Shown one piece after another: positions 1-11,824 of a DNA stretch of 64,000 nucleotides; position 1 is the first letter of the stretch; each line of letters opens with the position of its first letter. Both the position numbers and the translations under genes were made by a program. Below the pieces are notes generated by a model, which saw only the letters and a list, made by a program, of their open reading frames with translations, made no database searches and was not told where the DNA came from. This stretch comes from Theodoxus fluviatilis (lineage: Eukaryota > Mollusca > Gastropoda > Cycloneritida > Neritidae), in NCBI GenBank assembly GCA_034096865.1, contig JAWQFJ010020418.1, forward strand, positions 175,001 through 239,000, read 5' to 3'.

Positions 1-2215
1 TAAATCATTTACAGTTTTGAATTATGTCATTCCACAAAGTTTGCTTTCTTTTCGTGTCACTTCTTTTACCATGAGAATCAGTAAATAATATATGTTTACG
101 CCCTTATATTGTTAGTATGCTGTACTTCGACAAATGTATGTCTCAGTTAATAGTTTATTTCTTTCGCCTCGGTGATTAATGTACATAGGCAGCTACTATG
201 TCCTTTTCAGATCATCTAGTATTCCCTCTTGAACAGATGGCACGTGAGATAGCAAAATAGAAGAGAGCTGCGGATACAAATCAGGCCATTTTGGCCGGGA
301 CGAAAATATCAGAGCCTGGAAGGTTTACCGCACACCAGGCAATAGTTTGGCACTTGCCGCTACGTGTGGGCCTATTTACGATCTGACAGCTATTTTGTGG
401 ATTACTTCAAACATATCATCCTTTCTCTCGTGCCTTGCCGCCCCGAAATCTGGATCTGGAAGGATAAAAGGCGTCTGGCAATCTCCACTGGTTCACGATG
501 GAAGCGCTGGCAAAATAGCCACGTATGTATTTGGCGAAGATAGGCTATCAGCGAGGGCAATATCAAATCCAGTGCGGTCAAAGATGTTTCACTCCCGTGT
601 CGGAGAGTTCAGGGCTTCCGAAAGGAAGATGGTTGAAACGGAAGCCGTCGTCGACAGGAGGGGGACTCAGATTAGCTTTTGGCGGTCGACGGGAAGTTGC
701 GAGAGGACGCGAGATATCCCCGCCGATTATGAAGGCATTTGTTGACTGTGATGCTGTTTGTATGTGTGTATCGAGCACTGGAGACCGACCGCCACACACA
801 CGCGCAGTAATCCAATATGGCGGGCATGGATCCCCGGGGGGATGAAGTGGAGGCTCCATCAACAAATCCCTGCTACAGCCAATTGGCTGCTGGCGTGATA
901 GGCATCGGCAACAATCGAATCTCCCCCTCCCCGGACAAACTGTTTACTCTCAGCCCGCACCCCATAGGCCGGGCTGGGCGGAAAGCAATTCGAGACAGGG
1001 GAGGCAAGCCGGCGAATCTTGGCTCTCTGCGAGGGGGCGCAGGCATCGGCCGCCATGGTTGTTTATTCTGGCCATTATCAGAAGTGGAACCGAGGGGGAG
1101 TCCGTGGGAGGAGAAAAGACACAGAATCTTTCTGAAGAACTGCTGCTTCCTCCTTCTCTGAAGATCCAGCAGCTTACATGTACATGAAAGGGGGAAGTTC
1201 TTTGAAAAGTTTCATAAGACATATTTGTTGGGAAAGAACTTTTAGCGATCTGTCTTTCTCAGGAAGAGGTTCAAAATGAAACGGGGCAACCGTTCACTCC
1301 TCACAACAATGTTTATTGTCCCTGAAATGCTTTGCACCGCGTACACAGGAGGATGAGAACGTCAGTAGCTAAGAATTATTTTCCGGTAGGAATGACATTT
1401 TGCGCTAGACGTACAGGAAATACATGCCAATGTGCTTGCTTGTAAAACCAGCCGAGTTTTTCCTTGCTTGTGCCAGATGTCTCTAAAGCGCCGTAAAAAG
1501 CAATCGTGCATGCCAGATCTGTCTCTGAAACGCTGAAAAAGTCAATCCTCCCATCAGAACTTTCTTTAAAGATCCCAAAAGTCAATGCACCGTGCCAAGT
1601 CTGAAATTTTTCCTGTCCCGAAACTCAAGCTGAGAGGACAGTGGCGGGGCAGGCTTTGGCAAGCTGTTTTCTCCTCTTCACCTCCACAGAAGCAACAGAG
1701 ATCCTCTTCCTTGTCTGCCATGGAGCAAAGGCTCATTTTCTTCCTCCTGATTGTACATTTTCTTAACCTTTTCGCCGTTCTGACGTCTTTATGACTGCTG
1801 GGGGCCTACAGCTGAGCAAATAAGGCCGTCCCTGGCGCGTCGCAGCTACTGTGTTGCCAGCCCCGACCCCAGCCTGACAAGAAGACGAGGATGACGGTGC
1901 GAGTCCATCTCGGGTGGTGTACCTGCTCGCGCTCAGGGTAAATGATACTCGGCTCGCTGATCGAAAGAGGCAGCCCGGTTGTTCTCTTCGCAAGTTTCCA
2001 GCAATTATAGAGGCAACCGGAGTCCCTCCCGGCATAGCGGGACTTCGAAAGGTGACGAAACCTTTGCGTCATTGTAGTTTGTTGTTCGACCCAATGGCTG
2101 AAGCACAAATCCTCCTGAAGTTTAATTGCGCAGTTGCCCTATTCGGCCATGTTTCGAATCGGAAGTTCTGAATCGCTAGTTCTGATCTCTGCTCTTTGAT
2201 TTTTTATCTCCCAGT
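1..2215. other. gene-free stretch with GC-rich blocks
   Basis: No credible gene is seen. AT-rich sequence is interrupted by GC-richer blocks at about 590-1170 and 1590-2110. Short open frames overlap on both strands there, with no recognisable domain, signal peptide or paired splice sites. These blocks could be regulatory or decayed exons; the sequence alone does not decide. Confidence 0.5.
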
Positions 2216-2247
2216 CAAAAACGTGCAAGCTGTCATGCACGTTTTTG
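2216..2247. repeat. perfect 12-bp hairpin
   Basis: The arm CAAAAACGTGCA (2216-2227) and its exact reverse complement (2236-2247) are separated by an 8-base loop. No transcript, terminator or transposon end can be assigned. It is followed by a CA/GT-rich patch with ACATGCACATGCACA-like sequence. Confidence 0.6.
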
Positions 2248-3948
2248 CTCACATGCACATGCACACGCGCCTGTGTTCACATGCAGAAGTGCACGTATTA
2301 ACCCCTATCTAAAGTCATCAGGTTGTTTTGAATTTTGAATCTTGCACCGTATCACCCTCTATGGCATGTGCTGCCTGACTGCATATGAACACAAAGGCAA
2401 ATGTGTGATGAAACCCATAGCAAAGGAATGACACAAACATGACATGGAAAAACAACTTTGCTCTTGTATGAGTCTCTTCAGTACCACTAAGACTTCGATC
2501 ACACAAACAGTAAAGCAAAATAGTTGTGCCATTAGGGTTTTTTCCAAAACAGTTTTGTCCCTCTCATGTTTGTAGGTTTGGCCATGTACTTGTCACAATT
2601 CACCCATTACAACAAGTGTTCAAAATCAAATAGGATTCTTAAGTTTATATTTATTTATCTCAATTCTGCCTGAATACTTTCAGATATATCTGATTCATCA
2701 ACAGTGTATTCCTTTGCCGTTCCCCAAGACCTGCTGGAAAAACAGCGGCAGCCCTTGTGACGGAGTCTCTCCTCTCTGAATCAGGCATCCTCCTTTTGAA
2801 CTCGATAAACTAAGCGCCCCTTTGAATTCCCAGTCATTCCCATGCTTTCCGACACACACATGCCGCCACTTCGCAGCCAGGACTCTCTCTCGAGAGTGGA
2901 GTGGGGAATCGAGTTACCAGGGGCCAGCAGCTGTCTGGAGGAAGATGTAAACCATTGATAACGCTACTCGGTCTCAAAACGGTTTTCAAATGTCATAACG
3001 GGGCTGTTGGCTAGAGCAGAGACTGCTGTTTACCACGCAACTCCCCAGCCTGGCGCCCCGCACCCACAAGAGAAAGAAGGCTCTGGAGAGGCTGCGGAAG
3101 AAGGGTTGCCCAACGGGACCATGATGCAAATGATTCTACAAAAAGCCTACGGACGTCCGGCCCGGGTGCACTTGGCCAAAGGACAAATAACCATCGGACA
3201 TTTGGCCAATGAAAAATTGGTCGATGGACAATTGCCAAATATAAGAATTGCCACCTATGGCGTGAAAAGATGAGATGACCGAAGATCGCGCAACTAAAAT
3301 GTTACGCCTTCTTGCCAAATGTATATAAAATGCTCGTTGTTGTAAGCTTTTACTCATCCACTATCGTTGTGACAAACTCTCGCCGTAGATGAAGGACTGG
3401 GGTGACTACAAATTTAAAAAAAACAACACAAATATACTTGGACGCTTTGGACGTGTGTTTATTGACACGAAACAATTTCAATGCACAGAGAAAGCGAAAG
3501 AGAATACATACCATCCCTAATGGTTTATAACAATGAACTTCATGAATCTTAGCCCACACTGCTTACGCACATTTCTTTGGTAACCAAGAGGTCTCTTTAT
3601 TGAAACTGTAACTTTTTTGTTGAACACAATATGTAATTATTTAGCTTTGCCATCTGCATTCTGGCCCTTCTTCAGGTACCGCAACTAGGGAGGAAGACAG
3701 CGACAAGCAGATGAGGAGCAGTTGGAGGGGAGGAGGCTGGCTGTACACAGGGTCTGGCATCGCCACTTAACCCCCGTGTTATTCGCTGGAAAATGTCAAG
3801 TAGCAACGTTTTTGCCTTCCGTGCCTCGCTTCAACTCCGATGATTGCCTGCAACTCGGGAAAGCTCTCGGCAGTAGGGGGATCCAGGCCTGTATACATCC
3901 CAGGTTGCCTATGCAGAAGCGAGTCGGAGAAGACATGTGCTTGGCAAG
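2248..3948. other. gene-free stretch
   Basis: No gene is recognised. Around 3165-3240 a loose motif recurs (GGACA followed by TTGGCCAA or TTGCCAAA), which makes a short open frame look repetitive. It is probably old repeat sequence. Confidence 0.4.
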
Positions 3949-3990
<42 letters not shown>

Positions 3991-5765
3991 CACTTTTATA
4001 CCGCGCGATACTCCCACACAGTGAGACTCAAAGCGCCTAAAAAAAAAAATAATAAAAATAAAAAAAGACAATAAGAATGTAAATGAAAGTAATATACATC
4101 AAGGTAAGAGAAACAAAGATGAAAAGCAGATGATATAAAACAGCACAGCAACACAAACCAGACATTCAGTCAACATTCATACAGACGAAACAAACAAAAC
4201 AAAACAGTTTATACAGATATGTACAATGCACTAACGGTTCTCAGGAAGCAGTCAGGCCCTAGGGGCACTACACTGAAAAAGCTTTACGGAAAAAATGAGT
4301 CTTGAGGTTAGATTTGAAGGAAGGAAGAGAAGTGATGCCACGGAGAGAAGACGGCAGAGCATTCCAGACAGAAGGTGCTTGAAAGTGAAAGGATCTCTGG
4401 CCAAAGGATTTGGTGGTGTTTTTAGGTTTGCAGAGAAGTTTTTTAGAGCCTGAGCAGAGAGAGCGAGAGGGTTGGTAGATCTGAAGAAGAGATGATAGAT
4501 AGGGCGGCAGAGTTCCATCAAAGCAACGGAAGGCGAGAGTGGCGAGTTTGTACTGGATCCTGTACTCAACAGGAAGCCAGTGGAGTTTCATGAAAAGAGG
4601 GGTAACATGTGTTCTCTTGGATTTTCTGAAAATGAAACGGGCAGCGTTGTTTTGAACTCGCTGAAGGCGAGAGATTTGTTTGGATGGTAGTCCTGCAAGC
4701 AGGGAGTTGCAGTAGTCGAGACGGCTTAGAATGAGGGAAGTGACAAGCTGAATGACAGCCTCTTGTGTGAGAAAGCTACGGACAGAGGAGATCTTTCTCA
4801 GTTGGAAGTTGCAGGAGCGGCAGATCTGACTGATTTGTTCATGCATTGAGAGTGTTGAGTCAATCAAGACACCCAGATCCCTAACAGACTTTTGAAATGG
4901 AATTTCAGTCCCACCCACCTCCAAAAAGTGATCAGAAACAAGAGACAGTGACTTCTGAGAACCCACACAGAGGGATTCAGTTTTGCTGTCATTCAGGCAG
5001 AGTTTGTTTTGGAGCATCCAGTCTTTGATGGAGGAAATGCAGAGAGATAAGTTGTGGAGAATGATAGACAGGTCACGAGGAGGAGCGGAGTCTTGAAGCT
5101 GGGTGTCATCAGCATATTTGTGAAAATTGCAGTTGTGGGATTTGATGATGTCAGAAAGGGGCAGGGTATAGAGTGTGAACAGAACTGGCCCAAGCACCGA
5201 GCCCTGAGGGACTCCGTACTTGAGTGCTCTGGGAGAAGAAAGAAGGCCATTGACAGAGACAGTTTGTTTGCGGTCAGATAGGTAGGATGAGAACCAGGTA
5301 AGAGCTGAACCGGAGATGCCAAAGGTAGAAGAGAGACGAGAAATAAGGATAGAATGATCAATAGTGTCAAACGCTGCGGACAGGTCCAACAGCGCAAGAA
5401 CAGAGGTTTCTTTATTGTCGGCGGAGGAGAGCAGGAGGTCAGAGATGTGAAGTAAAGCAGTTTCAGTGGAGTGGTTTTTCTTGTAGGCGGACTGGAACGT
5501 GTCAAGCAGGCCGTTGGCTAGAAGGTGTTCTTGAAGTTGGGATAGAATGACTTTTTCTAGTAGTTTTGAAACAAAGGGAAGATTCGAAATGGGACGGAAG
5601 TTTTTCAAACACTCGGGGTCAAGTCCAGACTTTTTCAAGAGGGGAATGACAACAGCCTGCTTGAGACGCTCCGGTACGGTACCAGTGGTGAGGGAGATGT
5701 TGATGATCCTTGTGATAACAGGGACCACATCATCAAGATAACGAGTTGGGAAATAAGAACTCGAG
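3949..5765 (-). mobile_element. 5'-truncated CR1/L2-like LINE with (ATT)n tail
   Basis: This non-LTR retrotransposon copy reads leftward. It contains the reverse transcriptase C-terminal two thirds, a 3' UTR of about 260 bases, the terminal motif GCGCTTTGAG...GGTATAAAAGTGATT, and an (ATT)n tail at 3949-3988. A GCGCT(A)TA-type end with a short microsatellite tail is usual for the CR1/L2 group. The 5' side breaks off near 5765, so the endonuclease and any ORF1 are missing, as expected from incomplete reverse transcription. No target-site duplication could be defined. Confidence 0.85.
4268..5728 (-). CDS. LINE reverse transcriptase (partial, frame intact)
   Basis: An uninterrupted 486-codon frame encodes a non-LTR reverse transcriptase. 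Visible blocks in order are FRPIS (residues 44-48), DLSAAFDTIDH (115-125, catalytic Asp), GVPQGSVLGP (172-181) and YADDTQL (205-211, catalytic Asp pair). The thumb region follows, and the C-terminus contains VWNALPSSLR, typical of CR1/L2 proteins. The frame stays open upstream to about 5765 without a good Met, so the start is only where the track of similarity begins; the protein has lost its N-terminal endonuclease. No stop or frameshift in 1.46 kb suggests a fairly recent insertion. The copy cannot be autonomous, since it lacks the endonuclease. Confidence 0.9.
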   Translation of the reverse strand: MVPVITRIINISLTTGTVPERLKQAVVIPLLKKSGLDPECLKNFRPISNLPFVSKLLEKVILSQLQEHLLANGLLDTFQSAYKKNHSTETALLHISDLLLSSADNKETSVLALLDLSAAFDTIDHSILISRLSSTFGISGSALTWFSSYLSDRKQTVSVNGLLSSPRALKYGVPQGSVLGPVLFTLYTLPLSDIIKSHNCNFHKYADDTQLQDSAPPRDLSIILHNLSLCISSIKDWMLQNKLCLNDSKTESLCVGSQKSLSLVSDHFLEVGGTEIPFQKSVRDLGVLIDSTLSMHEQISQICRSCNFQLRKISSVRSFLTQEAVIQLVTSLILSRLDYCNSLLAGLPSKQISRLQRVQNNAARFIFRKSKRTHVTPLFMKLHWLPVEYRIQYKLATLAFRCFDGTLPPYLSSLLQIYQPSRSLCSGSKKLLCKPKNTTKSFGQRSFHFQAPSVWNALPSSLRGITSLPSFKSNLKTHFFRKAFSV

Positions 5766-7552
5766 GAGATTTGGATAACTATGTAGGCTTTTTCATTTCT
5801 ATCTTTTTCTCTCTCTTTTTTTCTGAGTGAGATGTATGTTGAAAATAATGCTGTGTGTAGACTGCTTAAATGCGTTATGTTAGAGATAATGCAAAAACTC
5901 AGTGCGGATGCATTTGGATATCAGCGAAGCAAGCGCGCATGTGTGCGCGCTGTGTCCATGCAAATTGGCTTGTACAATAACAACAACTTGTTATCTGAAA
6001 ATTGTTTGCGATTTTTATTACAACCATCATGCTTCATAGTTATATACCCTAGTTTTTGCAAAGTACTTCACTCTTTCATATTCTTAATTTAAGATAATCC
6101 AATAGGGCCACAGTTATTGCATGTAAGGGTTATTCAATGAACACACCAAACTGTTATCCTAAATATCTAAATCATTCTCATATTGATAATTTAATATTAA
6201 GAAGAAAAGGACGACGGAAAGAAAGAAATGTCAACAGATTGAAAAGTGAAGGTGTTGCTGAAGGTCTCTGTCTCATATCATGACCGATACTTTCTATCCT
6301 CTATTTCGTTTCGTCCTTCCTCTCTTCTCTCTCCTCGCATGCTTCGTTGCCTCTCCCTCTCCTCGGCATTCGTGTCCCACGCAGCCAGCACCATGGGGAG
6401 TGTCTGGGTTTGTTGTGGAAGGCGGTGGGGGTCCGGAAGAGGATGGTCCTGGTAGTGGCGGTGGTTGGGACCAGGAGAAAGGAGGATGTGGCCAGCACTG
6501 AAGTTCAAGAGTGAAACTGGGTGCGACAACCCCGAGTCTGACACTGTGTTTGTTCACAGATGCCCACGGTCGGAAAAAAGATTAGGGATTCATAGACTTA
6601 ATGAGATTCTATAGAAAACCTTAGATGTCCGTTTTATTCTGGATCAATTGTTAGGACAAATTCATGATAAAAATGATAGTAACAGGAGGGTGATTATGAT
6701 CATGATGATTATGTTCATAATCATGAAGATTACGATGTGAATGTGCCTCTGATTTTTTATTTTCTCTTTTCTATTTTCTTTATCCAATTACAAGTTTAAA
6801 ACAAAATATTACAGAGAAAATGTTGTATTAGATATTTGGAGAAAGAACTTACGGTCGTCTCCTGAGTTCAGGTACGACGAGATGTGTGATCCTTTTGATG
6901 AAACATGATTGATTCTGCTTGTTTGTTCTGAAATGCTGGAGACGAAAACAGAGGGAAATCTGCTGTTGGCACTTGTAACAGTTGCGCGGCGGCGTTCTAG
7001 GGCTGCTGTCTGCTGCTGCCGATGCCTCTTCTCCAGGGAGGCTGACAGTCGGAGCTTAATTTGCCTTGCGGTGTATATTAAGAGAATCGCCATTTCTATT
7101 AATTGGCCTCGCAATCATCGACTGCTATGGAGACTGCACTCCCGTCATCCCGTCCATCAGGTCAAGTGTCACGTCCATAAAGTGCCGTGTACTATGAATA
7201 CACTGAAAGATTTCAAGTGCATGCCCGGTGTTTCAAACGAAAGCACGCAACACTCTGTGGCTAGCTTCAACACGAATGATTCCCACAAGCTCTAGACAAA
7301 CAGAAAATTCATTTGTAACATTTCCAAGGCAGAAGGGAAATTATTCTATAGATTTTGCCTTTTATGATCTTCTTTAACTTTAATAAAAGAAAACGCTTTG
7401 ATGTGGCAATTGTGCTGTGGCCCGAAGAGATAGAAATAATCTTCGAGGCTGCGTCACTTTTATTGTAGTCGGTAGTTCTCATACCCAAATACACATGTCA
7501 ACACATTATCTTAATTCTGGGTACGAAGACACAAGCTTCCACCAAAAATAGG
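5766..7552. other. gene-free stretch
   Basis: No supported gene. A purine/pyrimidine-skewed patch at about 6280-6500 opens several overlapping short frames by composition. A GC-richer block at about 6900-7200 has no recognisable domain. Confidence 0.4.
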
Positions 7553-7812
7553 AGGACCAACAGTCTTGCATCGACGAACTGCACCCGCTAACAACAAAAG
7601 AGACAGCCAGAAGTGCGTCTTGCCATCAGGAAGTCTGAAGAGAGAGCATTTGCAAGGACAGGGCCAAGGCTCTGGAACAACATTCCAGAAGAACTGAGGA
7701 AGTCTTCGTCTCTACAGGGTTTCAAATTCTGCCTGAAGATCCATTTGTTTAATCTTTAAATATGTTGAGCGCCTCGGGCATGCTCTTGGGTGTGAGACTG
7801 GCGCTATACAGG
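7553..7812 (+). mobile_element. LINE 3'-end fragment (CR1/L2-like)
   Basis: Bases 7631-7759 encode the last 42 residues of a CR1/L2-type reverse transcriptase, with GPRLWNNIPEELR followed by an FKFCLKIHLF motif and a TAA. A short 3' UTR ends in GGCGCTATACAGGAGCC, comparable to the end of the longer LINE at 3949. The preceding 80 bases look like decayed upstream coding sequence. Orientation is opposite to the longer copy, and the protein sequence differs enough to imply a different subfamily. Confidence 0.75.
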
Positions 7813-8907
7813 AGCCAAATTCATACAACCATGCACACATACATGTACATAGCACTAAACAAACAACGGTCAAAAAGCAACTCAAGGTACTGTTGCACCA
7901 GAACAGTTTCGCAATCGTCAATGAAGCAGCTCCAATGGCGGATCAAGCGCGCAGGAGTCTCCACACGGGGGCGTTGTCTCGCCAAATTGTCTGGCCTCCT
8001 GTTGACTCAAGGATCTTCGCACGATCCGCCGCCATCCCATAATTGAAATCCTTAAAGCTATCAGCGCCTGATCAGAGTCGCTCCGGTTCGGTTACTGGGC
8101 CGCACAAAGCAGCGAAGATAGTGTATCGCCGAAGGAGAAGAAAATACAAACCAGCAGATGGAGAGGACGAGTTGACTCGTGGAAAGAGGTTGTCTCCCCG
8201 GATTGGAACTCTTATGCCAGGGAGGAAGGATCAGCAACGGCCAATGTCTATGGCGGAAAGATCTCCCAAACACCTTTGTGCTTGAAACACAAACATGGAC
8301 ATGGACACGCCGGTTCGCCAAGTTCGTCCTCAATGAGAGGAAACTCTAGTGGGAGAATCTCGCGAAAGGGTGCGCAGAGCTACACCAAGGAAAGACGTGG
8401 TCACCGTTGATTTCATGGGGATCCATGGCTCTGAGGAACTGTTCGGCTTCGTTTTGCTTTTGACAGGCGTCAGTGAAATGCCACCGTTGTTCGTCAGGGG
8501 GTGTATAGTTTTATGCGCTTTTATGTAGTTATTCTTTTCCTTGATTTCTGGAACTAAAGTGATGTGGGATAATTATCATGCAGTATCCATAATAATCCTA
8601 GTTCTTTCTGGTGATGGAGGCAACAACAGAATTGAAGTAGAGGAGCAGATGTTCTCTGTGTTTCGTGGTAAGTATTGCAATAATATGTTCATGTATACAT
8701 CTCTCCTGATTCCAGAAAACATTTTCAGACGAGTTAGAAACTTATTGGGGAAAGAAAGAGATCCTTTATTTCACTATTACTCCACGAGTGTGCTGCGCCA
8801 ACTGATAAAGTAGTCATGGAAGAACAAAATGTTTGGGCTTCAGTGTAATAAGAATATCCCCTTTTTCGAAAATGAAGTTCCGTTTTCATTATAATTATCG
8901 TCGTCAT

Positions 8908-8939
<32 letters not shown>

Positions 8940-11824
8940 GCAATACCGCCACCATCTCCATCATCGTTGCCGTGGCCGTCCCCGCCACTACCATCACCAC
9001 CATCCTTTAAAAAAAAGCATTTTCATTACAGTCAATATCTACGGAAGAGGACAACAATCAATGAAGAATGTACGGCCAGGAATTGGAGTGAGGTATCATA
9101 CGAGTAACAAAGTCAAGTAATCAAATCGTGAAACAAACCATTTAGGCATGTTGATTGATACCCTGACACTCTCCTCCAACCATGATTTCAGTACTTGAGT
9201 ATTAAATGCAAAGGAACCAATCATATTCATGTTCCATTACTTTTTGTGGTAAGTTTTTAAAAATCGGTTCTAATTCTGTCTTCAAGAGAGACCAGACCTC
9301 GACAATCATCGCCATTGAAAGATTTACCAAGAAGCTACTCACATACAGGTAACTGCAAACTATCACAACACACAGACACAAAGATACCAGACTCCGGGGG
9401 CGACCCCTCCCTTCCACCTCCCCACCCCCTCCCGCTGTTCTCCGGGGGGGGGGGGGGCACCTTTGGGGCAGGGCGTCATCTCTGGATGCCGGGAACTCGA
9501 CCCCGGGCAGCTGACACACGGGGACAAACAGAGAGTGCTCTGTCCCCGGGCCTCATCCTCCACCCCCTGGGCCGTGGCACGCTCACGCCCTCCCGGTCTC
9601 TCAGCAGCTCGCCTCACCATCGACTTGGTGACCTGGCAACCTGGAGAACTGGGAGAGGGTGGGCTGATTCTTACCTGGACACTTGCATGTCATGGGTCTC
9701 CAGGTACGTGGACGAGAAGCAAGGAGGCGCCAGATGTGTTGGGGTTTGTCGCATGGGTTGTGGTCTACGAGTAACCCTGTGCGGTTTTGTCTTCTGTTTC
9801 TCACCTGGCGAAGGCTATACGATGCATTGTGATGCAAACTTTTGGCTGCAGTAATAAATGTCAGTGTACGAAGAGTTATGTGAACTGGAATATCAGCAGG
9901 CTGACTCAAATCAGAATATAATGCGTGAATTTATAGGTTATAGAACAAATCTCTTAATTTTAAACGATGGGAAACTTTACAAGGGATCATTGAGAATACA
10001 TCAGGAACGTATTTGTGGCAACAAGATGATACATTTTTAAATTATCCAGGTAGTTCAACGAGATTTACAATTGCATAAGGAAGTGAAGTATGCGTTGCTG
10101 CGTTCCTCGAGTAGTCAATTTCATGATTTTGTTTTAAATAACGGGACTGAAATATTAATGTACATTTTAATATGACAGTATTATCGAGTGTGTCTTTAAC
10201 TGCTCTAACATTATTCATTCTATCCAGAATAGATCTTAATAGACTGCGTTATGTCAACTTTTATTTGTGTGTGCACGATTCGTTTACACTACAATTGGTC
10301 ATTAACATGTCCGTCAAATTTAGATTTAAAATAAATCAATCAATGTTGTGTAGAAGCATAAATTGATGATGGCTGTGTATTAACACCCGCCAGAAAGAAA
10401 TTCCTCATCCTGTGCAACAGGCGCAGTATTGAAACATCTCTTGTTATTGTGCATGCAGCTTCTGAGCGCTCTGCCCTCAGGACAACCGATGTTGCAGCTT
10501 TGGAGGTCAGTCTGTGCCTAAACGGTGCACCTGGAGACTGAGGAAAGCTGAGCCTGTAACGATCCGTGAAGCCCCGGGTGAGTCTGGCCCGTGTTCCTGT
10601 TTGCTCAGCTTTTGACACTGGAGAAGCATGCATGAATACGGTTCCATAAATCGCACCCAATCCACGCAGATGTTTCACTCCAATTTCTGCAAGATGTCGC
10701 CCTCCGCCTTGCCATGAGCTGTTTGCAGTTCGCGACTGGAGGCAGGCGGGGAAATCGGTTTGTTGGATTGCGAACTGACACAAAGTCTGACATGCCCCAA
10801 AGGAACTTACTTTTGGCGCCACGTGGTGCTCTTCTGTGAAAGGAAAAACTCTTACATGGAGGTGAAGGCGATTAAACAAATGAACACGCCCATGTGCGCA
10901 TATATGTGACACTCCGTGTTGCGTATGAGGTCTTTTTCATGGAGGTGGGGTTTTTGTGTGGAGAGAATTTAGGGGGTTGGGGGTTGGGGCTGGGTCGGTT
11001 GCCACAAGAGAGAGGGTTGAGGTGTGGGAGAAGGCTTTGGACATACTGTTTTCATGTTTATAAACGTAGTATACTTAAAACAGTAAGCACCCATAATAGA
11101 GTAACTCAGTCCATCGCCCACACGAAAATCCACATAACATATAGAAAATACTGTTGTCATGTTACTGAGAGCCTACTCTGAAAAAGTTACATTCCGACAT
11201 AGGAGGACAGAATGAATTTCCAAAATACTGTTGGAGAGGCGTTAATATTGATTAATGCATTTCACAACTTTTAGATTTTGCATGCAAAAGATCAGTGACT
11301 GAATTTCATTTCAGTTATGGTAGGTTTTCTCTATCTTTGACTCGTAACCGTGAGTCTTTGCAAGTATCTGTTTTTATTCAGTACATTTTGCTTTCACCAT
11401 TTGCCCGTCTATTGACACTGTTTTCTATTAGAAATGAACCAATGGCACATATTATGAGAAAATACGTCAATTGGGTGTAAATTTTTGTCGGCAAATGAGT
11501 CAGCAAAACAACGTATTTTATGTGTATAACAGAAAACGTTTTGGGAAGATGTTCCTATTTTAAGACACTATCGAGTCCAAACAGAGAGCTGCTGAATGAT
11601 CATGGTGTCAAACTATAGACTGACACCATCCTCTCCATCCCACACTTCCAAACCACAAGCTTTACTCCACCTTCACACTATCCAATGCCATTCAAGACCA
11701 AAGAAGCATGGCTTTCCTTCAGGGCTGCGGAATCGCTCAGACCTTCCTCAGGACGTAACAAGAGGACCGGGCGAGTGCCAAAAGGACCTCCAGTTTTGCG
11801 GACAACGTCCGAGGAATTCTCCAG
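7813..11824. other. gene-free stretch with GC-rich blocks
   Basis: No supported gene. Contents are a GC-rich block (about 7920-8330), a (CAT)n(CAG)n trinucleotide run (8903-8942), a G-run and GC-rich block at 9400-9700, and a G-rich patch at 10960-11035. The longest frame here (190 codons, minus, 10340-10912) has no recognisable domain or splice context. A weakly LINE-like stretch lies just before the minisatellite at 11600-11830. Confidence 0.4.
8903..8942. repeat. (CAT)n(CAG)n microsatellite
   Basis: About four CAT units run directly into about nine CAG units; the following 60 bases are CAC/CAT-rich. There is no sign that it is translated. Confidence 0.9.

Noticed and set aside
10340..10912. 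190-codon minus-strand frame
   Set aside because: No domain, signal peptide or splice context; not enough to call a gene.
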